From Alviniconcha marisindica (taxonomy: Eukaryota > Mollusca > Gastropoda > Provannidae): a stretch of 64,000 nucleotides of DNA. Made by a program: the position numbers and the translations under genes. Every line of letters begins with the position of its first letter. Within the stretch, counting starts at the first letter, position 1. Shown here piece by piece: positions 61,901 to 64,000 of this stretch. Below the pieces are notes generated by a model. That model was given only the letters and a program-made list of their open reading frames with translations. It was not told the DNA's origin and did no database searches. The stretch spans positions 425,001-489,000 of the forward strand of contig JABMCL010001385.1 in assembly GCA_018857735.1 (NCBI GenBank). The letters are read 5' to 3'.

Positions 61901-63535
61901 TTTCTTCTTTCTAATTTCTGCATAAAAATGAAACATATATTCCCACATAAAACATACTCCCTTCCTCCATGATGGCTTGCAACTTTCTCTGCAGACCCCC
62001 TGACCCACCCACCCACCCCAACTTCACCTTCCTTTTCACATCAGAGAGATACCACCGTCAGAACAAAGCCCAGCACCAAAGAAGACATTGTCAACTCATC
62101 CTTACCCCTCCGTCCGCCACCTCCACCTTCCTTTTCATGTCCAGCTCACGAGGCGTAGTGGCACCCAGCACAAAGCCAGGGCCGTGCAACTTGCGCCCCA
62201 GGCTCAAGACCTCGGCCTCAGCCACTTTGTACAGATCCTTCTTCCTTAGCACTTTGTCCTTTGTTTGTCTCACCTGCAGGCACACGAGTATGCACACACA
62301 CCCACACACATCAATTCACTTTCCATCAGTGTACCTGCTGGATTCTCAGCACATGTGGCTACCCCCTGTGGAAAACTGGGGGTTGCAAAGTCATGTTCTC
62401 ACATACCACATTACAGCACAGTACCACTAGACCACGCTGGACTAGAAGGGATGGCTGCATGAGATGAAGCTTACATGCAGTGATGTCTTTTGCTGGCTGA
62501 CCGTTTACTGCTCGTTTGTTTGCTTGACAGACTGTTTCTTGTATGCTTGTAAGTTCCTTTAGCTGACTTTGTGACTGGTTGGTTGGCTGTTGTTTTGTTT
62601 AGGTTTCTTTCTTTCAAGTGTATATTGGGACCCCCCACCCTTTTGCAAATCTGATCAAATAAAGGTATAAGCTCACGATAAAAGGGGCCTGTCTCAACTG
62701 CAGAGAACCAAGTTCAAACAGAAGATGAGCTTCCATATATTCTTGCAGGAGAGTTTGCTGTTGCACTTGAATGAGACACTCGTGGCACTGATTGGTCACG
62801 AATGCCACTTTAAAAGTGCATCATCCTAGGACTATGAGCTCTTTGGTATCAGCTCCAATGAAAGCACCACACACACACACACATGTACAGTTACACCCAC
62901 TTGGTTTAAAAATGTGGTCATAAAAGTGGGCAGTCTTTCTGATTTACTCTATGACTTAAGTTAACAGAGGAAGTCTTTGGGGACTGGAGTTTCTACAGAG
63001 GAGACCGTGTCAAGTTCCCAGACATGCACACAAAAAAAGGAAAAGAACGCACACATGCAGTAACACACATTTCAGTTCGGTTCAAGGTGGCATCTATGCA
63101 CTTAGGAAACCCATATATGTACTCCAATATATTCCTCTCCATTGGCAACCAGTCTTACACTGCTGGCTATGGTGCAGAGAGGGAAGAGAGGGGTGTCACT
63201 GTGTGTTTGTGTATTGAGTTTCTGTGTGTGTCTGCATGTGTGCAAGTCCTGAGGTGACCCTGTACAGTTGACAGGATGTTAAAATCCAAGAACTGCCTGT
63301 GTTTGTATGTTCTTTGGGGGGGGGGGGGGCATGATGGAAAGGGGTTAAAACGGCACTGACCTGCTCCTTTCCACTGGCAACCAGTTTGGCGTTGCCAGCC
63401 ACAACCTGCTCCATGAGCTGCAACTGCTCCCGCAGCTGAGCCACCTTTACCTCCGCCTTCTTCTGTTCGCTCATGAACTTGTTCAGGTTGTTCAGCAGCT
63501 CCTTCAGCTGCGCCTGGTCCTTCTGCACGGATTGC
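28879..63535 (-). CDS. ZFC3H1: ZFC3H1-like C3H1 zinc-finger/HAT-repeat protein, 23 exons, 5' end outside window
   Basis: In animals ZFC3H1 is a nuclear scaffold that bridges the helicase MTR4 to poly(A)-tailed nuclear RNA and targets it to the exosome. Twenty-three exons were joined by hand: every intron is GT-AG, all phases agree, and the product is one open frame of 1159 complete residues plus stop, counting from the first full codon in the window. Residues 1-58 are a Lys/Glu/Gln-rich coiled coil. Residues 203-331 form a charged Ser/Pro-rich linker. Cys398, Cys406, Cys411 and His415 form a C-X7-C-X4-C-X3-H finger, the spacing I associate with ZFC3H1. Residues about 560-1159 are HAT/TPR-like helices with repeated LW and Y/F-E patterns. 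Vertebrate proteins are near 2000 residues, so roughly the N-terminal 40% lies beyond the right edge. The family call rests on the finger, the conserved block just before it and the HAT region. The coordinates span introns. Confidence 0.9.
29595..30150. repeat. About 33-bp irregular tandem repeat (GGTGGTCTTTAAAGA)
   Basis: Starts with ACAGTGGAGCCCTTCTTTTA, then a dozen or more units with GAAAGGTGGTCTTTAAAGA. The start and the GGTGGTC core recall the ends of the 42.6-50.1 kb element. It lies in the last ZFC3H1 intron. Confidence 0.7.
30150..33632. other. Last ZFC3H1 intron, no gene seen
   Basis: (AT)n at about 31387-31406 and 32758-32784, (AC)n at about 33023-33062, otherwise AT-rich unique sequence. 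Confidence 0.5.
33633..33672 (-). CDS. ZFC3H1: ZFC3H1 exon 22 (40-bp micro-exon)
   Basis: The acceptor is ATTTCCAG and the donor is AAAGAG/GTAAGG. Its 40 bases (1 + 13 codons) convert phase 2 into phase 0 and read ALALAQQEGTPKE after the split Leu. It is found only because exon 21 ends in phase 2 while the last exon needs phase 0. Confidence 0.75.
33725..34915. repeat. About 33-bp imperfect tandem repeat, 30 or more copies, in intron 21
   Basis: Units of the form CTGATACAAGTGAAACAGTTCT vary strongly, with higher-order duplications (34203-34262 against 34290-34350; 34370-34445 against 34480-34560). The unit is palindrome-free and non-coding. Confidence 0.85.
35203..35262. repeat. (AC)n microsatellite
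   Basis: About 58 bp of AC in the intron just below exon 21. Confidence 0.95.
35425..35526 (-). CDS. ZFC3H1: ZFC3H1 exon 21
   Basis: The acceptor is GCATCTGCAG and the donor is GAAACT/GTGAGC. It encodes CVERAVEEGQTRRARSLCAS and AIYDKVPNLHLWK. Read unspliced, the frame would stop at once (TGA in the donor). Splicing is preferred because exons 22 and 23 continue the frame exactly. Confidence 0.85.
35784..36071 (-). CDS. ZFC3H1: ZFC3H1 exon 20
   Basis: The acceptor is CCTTTTCCCCAG and the donor is GATTAG/GTTCGT. It starts YVQFLYRQHQ, followed by a Gln/Pro/Arg-rich loop, then SLVDFYMELISPDVAVTAL. A 33-bp minisatellite begins directly at the acceptor. Confidence 0.87.
36072..36662. repeat. 33-bp minisatellite starting at the exon 20 acceptor, about 17 copies
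   Basis: Units read GTGGGGAAAAGGACACAAAC followed by CAAACTATAGACA. The first unit includes the exon 20 3' splice site (CTGGGGAAAAGG on the plus strand). Confidence 0.95.
37087..37191 (-). CDS. ZFC3H1: ZFC3H1 exon 19 (HAT helix)
   Basis: The acceptor is CATTGTCAG and the donor is GAAATG/GTAAGT. It encodes LLLELQGETVEVVNTYEIAL, then AADLCQLWK, a complete HAT signature running into YVQF of the next exon. Confidence 0.87.
37560..37695. repeat. Two diverged copies of a segment with GGTGGCGCTGGGC
   Basis: CTAGGTGGCGCTGGGCATAT and CAGGTGGCGCTGGGCCTATT lie about 76 bp apart in the intron between exons 18 and 19. Confidence 0.6.
38281..38440. repeat. Fragment related to the 41-bp array element
   Basis: GGGAGCCCCTCTCTTAAGAC followed by CACC, and AGGTGGTCCTAAACAGAAAG followed by GTGGTCTTT, resemble the ends of the 42.6-50.1 kb element and the 29.6-kb repeat. 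It may be a small non-autonomous relative. Confidence 0.4.
39004..39101 (-). CDS. ZFC3H1: ZFC3H1 exon 18
   Basis: The acceptor is CTGTGGCAG and the donor is TTCTC/GTGAGT. It encodes NEALEKLEQFILGHYDLSSE and ends SDPNFLF. The flanking intron is full of a palindrome-bearing minisatellite. Confidence 0.82.
39120..39885. repeat. About 27-bp minisatellite carrying the palindrome GTTGTACAAC
   Basis: Units of the form GGGTTGTACAACAAAATC with CACAAATG occur about 25 times in the intron between exons 17 and 18. In the middle the unit shifts to GGCTGTACAACAAAATCAAG. Confidence 0.93.
40011..40088 (-). CDS. ZFC3H1: ZFC3H1 exon 17
   Basis: A 78-bp exon, phase 0 at both ends; acceptor TGTACACAG, donor GTCACTG/GTGAGC. 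It encodes LLDATSANVFSAKLHYHAAV, a HAT-like helix. Confidence 0.82.
40937..41057 (-). CDS. ZFC3H1: ZFC3H1 exon 16 (HAT repeat)
   Basis: The acceptor is CTGTGCCACAG and the donor is GCACAG/GTCAAA. It encodes YMEACQILTQVLNCVPDQED, then IWLMVADIYAGCQDC. Several partial copies of its first 39 bp lie upstream in the intron, two of them with intact splice signals. Confidence 0.88.
41058..41370 (-). repeat. Tandem copies of the exon 16 start and its acceptor
   Basis: Four copies of the start of exon 16 plus the adjacent intron. Copies at 41102-41140 and 41235-41273 keep AG before and GT after a 39-bp core; the copy at about 41180-41212 has lost its acceptor and the one at about 41312-41353 is decayed. 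Confidence 0.9.
41729..41907 (-). CDS. ZFC3H1: ZFC3H1 exon 15
   Basis: The acceptor is CATCTCCAG and the donor is GTAAAAA/GTGAGT. It encodes DNLHIPWHSKQDLATPLEPL, a Pro/Ser-rich loop, then ILTVQNLAELLRSRK. Confidence 0.85.
42555..42779 (+). repeat. 41-bp tandem array (about 5 copies), left of the transposase pseudogene
   Basis: Units contain TATGACCACCTTGTGCAAAC followed by CAAGCCATAAGAGGAATG. The array is preceded by CAGTGCAGCCCCCTC and ends about 20 bp before the first recognisable transposase exon. Confidence 0.8.
44616..47345 (-). mobile_element. Non-LTR retrotransposon (LINE), internally deleted, with 11-bp target-site duplication
   Basis: The element is flanked by TTCCTGTCTGG at 44605-44615 and again at 47346-47356. 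Removing it and one repeat copy rejoins the transposase reading frame exactly (VFLSG then CCLHMVHN), so it is an insertion and not an intron. On the minus strand it begins with a 5' region, continues with ORF1 and ends in a 3' segment with the tail ACTTACTTAC. No reverse-transcriptase frame is visible, so most of ORF2 is missing. The zinc-knuckle ORF1 suggests a Jockey/I-like lineage; the exact clade is not settled. Confidence 0.85.
45353..46548 (-). pseudogene. LINE ORF1 (gag-like, zinc knuckles), frameshifted
   Basis: The first segment (46548-45988) has an RRM-like stretch and then zinc knuckles: CCFNCNKFGHTSQRC fits CX2CX4HX4C, followed by CPGCGKDKHEGQC and CSNCNGPHTSSAKDC. The second segment (45895-45353) is in another frame, Ser/Pro-rich with repeated KGSA-type motifs, and ends NQYSALSDDEMESSSIL then a stop, a typical ORF1 C-terminus. 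At least one frameshift lies between about 45990 and 45895 and another just upstream of 46548. Confidence 0.75.
49199..49204 (+). promoter_or_regulatory. Poly(A) signal of the transposase pseudogene
   Basis: AATAAA lies 68 bp after the pseudogene's terminal stop on the same strand, so it fits as its former polyadenylation signal. Confidence 0.5.
49925..50075 (+). repeat. Three more copies of the 41-bp unit, right of the pseudogene, ending in an inverted end motif
   Basis: The units are in the same orientation as the left array (CAAGCCATAAGTGGAATG). The stretch closes with GTGGTCATAAAAGAGG, the exact inverse complement of CCTCTTTTATGACCAC at the left array's start. Confidence 0.7.
50319..50492 (-). 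CDS. ZFC3H1: ZFC3H1 exon 14
   Basis: It has 58 codons, phase 0 at both ends; acceptor GGTTTTGCAG, donor TCAAAG/GTCAGT. It starts MVLGIRESKNKE and includes LWICLVHLVEFQTLP. The next intron is 8.4 kb and contains the antisense transposase pseudogene. Confidence 0.87.
50640..50998 (-). repeat. Tandem copies of the exon 13 end and its donor, separated by poly-C
   Basis: On the minus strand, copies of TTTCATTCAG/GTTAGGGC recur ending at about 50914, 50840, 50775, 50713 and 50661, with C-runs (G on the plus strand) between. Copies nearest the exon are best preserved. Confidence 0.88.
51000..51218 (-). CDS. ZFC3H1: ZFC3H1 exon 13 (HAT repeats)
   Basis: The acceptor is GTGTTTCAG and the donor is CATTCAG/GTTAGG. 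It has 73 codons from LLEASVGFHAKD to LNIQSGRFKTALNFIQ. Tandem, decaying copies of the exon end and donor follow in the intron. Confidence 0.88.
52163..52352 (-). CDS. ZFC3H1: ZFC3H1 exon 12 (HAT repeats)
   Basis: The acceptor is TCTGATTGCAG and the donor is GTGGCTG/GTGAGT. It encodes ECLGQALNVLSRGLESNKNS, TELWVHYLTLF and LCQTALLSAPCYDIWW, typical HAT helices. The acceptor is followed upstream by tandem copies of itself (see findings). Confidence 0.92.
52353..52640 (-). repeat. 50-bp tandem copies of the exon 12 acceptor
   Basis: On the minus strand TCTGATTGCAG/ATCCAG or TCTGATTTCAG/ATCCAG recurs every 50 bp or so, at 52353, 52403, 52453, 52503 and 52553. Confidence 0.9.
53400..53725. repeat. 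About 55-bp tandem repeat, 6 copies
   Basis: Units contain GTGGAGACTAGTTGTGTCTG and GGACACTTCACAGTGAAAAA. The array stops a few bases from the exon 11 donor but does not contain it. Confidence 0.92.
53734..53917 (-). CDS. ZFC3H1: ZFC3H1 exon 11 (start of HAT/TPR-like region)
   Basis: The acceptor is CTGTCTACAG and the donor is CAGTCAG/GTGATG. It carries an acidic stretch, VDSVLDAEDVRYFVTD, and then NDTQLWLRLAYSKLSNP, the first clear HAT-like helix with its LW pair. Confidence 0.87.
54184..54297 (-). CDS. ZFC3H1: ZFC3H1 exon 10
   Basis: The acceptor is TTGGTTTCAG and the donor is CCATCG/GTGAGT. It encodes HPHTMFYDRRPWQPGASES followed by a Ser/Thr-rich stretch, probably a flexible linker between the finger region and the HAT domain. 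Confidence 0.8.
55447..55548 (-). CDS. ZFC3H1: ZFC3H1 exon 9
   Basis: The acceptor is CGTTTTGCAG and the donor is AGCATG/GTCAGT. It encodes DYVDNLLSQHKGKVTTDD and then VLLTAKVNNAAKH, an amphipathic helical segment. Confidence 0.85.
55858..56055. repeat. (AC)n with ATGCATGC and GTGTGATCACAC interruptions
   Basis: AC runs separated three times by TGTGATCACAC or a close variant and twice by ATGCATGCAT. Confidence 0.9.
56116..56237 (-). CDS. ZFC3H1: ZFC3H1 exon 8 (end of zinc finger)
   Basis: It starts with the Gln-His that closes the finger, then RDYKMSDREILMDLVSYCP. The acceptor is TTTGTGGCAG and the donor is ATCATAG/GTGAGG. The short helical post-finger segment matches the family layout. Confidence 0.88.
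56280..56600. repeat. Imperfect repeat of about 60 bp
   Basis: Four or five units share CAGCAGAAGTGACTT and a following GTCATT/GTTGTT; strongly diverged. Confidence 0.55.
57151..57282 (-). CDS. ZFC3H1: ZFC3H1 exon 7 (C3H1 zinc finger)
   Basis: It encodes RFSPYYRSKEGL and the finger cysteines in LCRYDMQGTCNDQHCTW. The fourth ligand, His415, comes from the next exon (WQH across the junction). Two AGs lie 6 bp apart at the acceptor; the upstream one is chosen because it keeps the frame and completes the SFRFSPYY block. The donor is ACCTG/GTAAGT. Confidence 0.92.
57543..57856 (+). mobile_element. 5'-truncated copy of the 22.1-kb SINE
   Basis: Plus-strand body matches the 22-kb SINE over about 300 bp (GTAGCACGTAAAAGA, GTACACAGAACTTGC, GAGAATAGCACTATATAAAA) and ends in (ATC)n. 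The tRNA-like head is missing. It lies in the intron between exons 6 and 7. Confidence 0.8.
57915..58075. repeat. 40-bp tandem repeat, 4 copies
   Basis: Unit: CTGGAGAGCACAGCAACAGA then CAACTGCTCTCTCAAGACTG. Confidence 0.93.
58370..58432 (+). repeat. 63-bp interspersed repeat, copy 1
   Basis: GCACCTGCATGAGACACCCA to CACTTTAGAGGTGCACAT; TGCACCT-type ends are inverted. Copies 2 and 3 are at 60285-60350 and 62763-62815. Confidence 0.65.
58641..58753 (-). CDS. ZFC3H1: ZFC3H1 exon 6 (pre-finger conserved block)
   Basis: The acceptor is CTTGCCCCAG and the donor is CTTCAG/GTCAGT. It ends with YHSPLVHFRSFR, which with the next exon (FSPYYRSKEGL) forms the conserved block that precedes the finger in ZFC3H1 proteins. 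Confidence 0.88.
59798..59881 (-). CDS. ZFC3H1: ZFC3H1 exon 5
   Basis: An 84-bp exon, phase 0 at both ends; acceptor CTTACAG, donor AGTCCT/GTGAGT. The 28 residues run from KEKVEKVLSHSM to IFSNLCPQYSP, just upstream of the conserved pre-finger block. Confidence 0.75.
60270..60350 (+). repeat. 63-bp interspersed repeat, copy 2
   Basis: CTGTTGCACCTGAATGAGAC to CACTTTAAAGGTGCACATAG, in the intron between exons 4 and 5. Confidence 0.65.
60490..60545 (-). mobile_element. Degenerate third copy of the same LINE 3' end
   Basis: The plus strand reads GCCCAATCAACCATAACAGT followed by TATATGAGGG, similar to the reverse complement of the LINE tail, without a clear CTTA tail. It lies in the ZFC3H1 intron between exons 4 and 5. 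Confidence 0.4.
60791..61092 (-). CDS. ZFC3H1: ZFC3H1 exon 4 (charged linker)
   Basis: The acceptor is TTTTTTGTTCAG and the donor is ATTCAG/GTGAGC. It encodes about 100 residues rich in Ser, Asp, Lys and Arg, with the motif VRARRRSLLDMTQSPKPTLL, then a Gln-rich part. The stretch is probably disordered. Confidence 0.8.
61446..61710 (-). CDS. ZFC3H1: ZFC3H1 exon 3
   Basis: A strong polypyrimidine tract (CTCTTTCTTTCAG) leads into FSVTFQPSPGKRKK; the donor is CACCG/GTTTGT, phase 1. It encodes a basic linker followed by a helical Gln/Lys/Glu stretch, AHLQKKSQLIMEEIHRLKRE, that looks like a second coiled coil. Confidence 0.8.
62106..62273 (-). CDS. ZFC3H1: ZFC3H1 exon 2
   Basis: The acceptor is CCTGCAG and the donor is GGAGGG/GTAAGG; both ends are in phase 0. 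It has 56 codons starting VRQTKDKVLRKKD and ending VEVADGG. The charged, helical composition continues the coiled-coil region. Confidence 0.8.
62745..62822 (+). repeat. 63-bp interspersed repeat, copy 3
   Basis: CTGTTGCACTTGAATGAGAC to CACTTTAAAAGTGCATCAT, in the intron between exons 1 and 2. Confidence 0.65.
63361..63535 (-). CDS. ZFC3H1: ZFC3H1 exon 1 in window (coiled coil)
   Basis: The acceptor is GTGGGCAG before the exon and the donor is GAGCAG/GTCAGT. It encodes residues 1-58, including QLKELLNNLNKFMSEQKK and a second Lys/Gln/Glu heptad-like stretch, so a coiled coil is predicted. The first base completes a codon begun in an upstream exon outside the window. Confidence 0.85.
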
Positions 63536-64000
63536 CTGCCCACAAGGATGCTGATGTGTGTGCCACATAAAAGAACTGAGGGGATGATGATGAACACAAA
63601 CATTTTACGCACACATTGCCCACCCATGCCTCTGTTGATGTATACTTGTATGCGCCACACACACAACAACAACAAAAATGCATTAAAAAAAACATGGGAG
63701 TGATAATGAATACAGTAAGTTTACACAGCAAGTCTTCACACGGCAACCATTTCAATGCATGCATCATCCCAGGACAACAGAGCTAAAATTATAAAAAAAT
63801 CCAAACAAGAGTTACGGTGCTCAAAAAAGTTTCACTTTCATCCCGACACCCCAACACTCTGAAAGCTTTCCCTGGCATTATGACCCAAATTAAACTTGGG
63901 CCAGACCCACAAGGGATCACCTATGCAACTGGCCTATGCCCTCTACATAACCTAACGCCCTTGCCCAGGAAGTCGAGGGCAACACAACAGAGACGGCTTC
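63536..64000. other. Intron upstream of exon 1, runs off the window
   Basis: No exon could be assigned. The codon that exon 1 completes must begin in an exon beyond 64,000 or be missed here. Confidence 0.5.

Overview
This is nuclear DNA of an invertebrate animal, most likely a lophotrochozoan and probably a gastropod mollusc. The grounds are split genes with GT-AG introns, tRNA-headed SINEs, many long (GT)n, (CT)n, (CTT)n and poly-G runs, and a dense dispersed repeat load. The taxon is inferred from genome style and is not proven.

The main gene runs on the minus strand from beyond the right edge (about 63.5 kb) down to a stop at 28,879. I recognise it as ZFC3H1, the C3H1 zinc-finger scaffold that links the RNA helicase MTR4 to poly(A)-bound nuclear RNA for exosome decay (PAXT connection). 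I reconstructed 23 consecutive coding exons. All splice junctions are GT-AG and all phases join into one open frame of 1159 complete residues plus stop. The N-terminus and promoter lie outside the window. The order is coiled coil, charged and Ser-rich linker, a C-X7-C-X4-C-X3-H finger, then a long HAT/TPR-like helical region to the C-terminus.

The 8.4-kb intron between exons 14 and 15 holds an antisense (plus-strand) hAT-like transposase pseudogene (about 42.8-49.1 kb). It is interrupted by a 2.73-kb minus-strand LINE flanked by an 11-bp target-site duplication. Arrays of a 41-bp repeat lie outside both ends of the pseudogene.

At four exon edges of ZFC3H1 (exons 12, 13, 16 and 20) the adjoining intron carries tandem copies of the junction itself: extra 3' splice sites, extra 5' splice sites, and at exon 16 two complete 39-bp mini-exons that would keep the reading frame. 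This is the most unusual feature of the window.

From 20.5 to 28.9 kb lies AT-rich sequence downstream of the ZFC3H1 stop (possible 3' UTR or intergenic), with SINEs and a short unexplained open stretch. From 1 to 20.5 kb no complete gene is visible. That part is dominated by microsatellites, minisatellites (notably a 45-bp array at 3.3-4.5 kb), SINE and LINE fragments, and one plausible minus-strand exon of an unknown gene near 2.8-3.0 kb.
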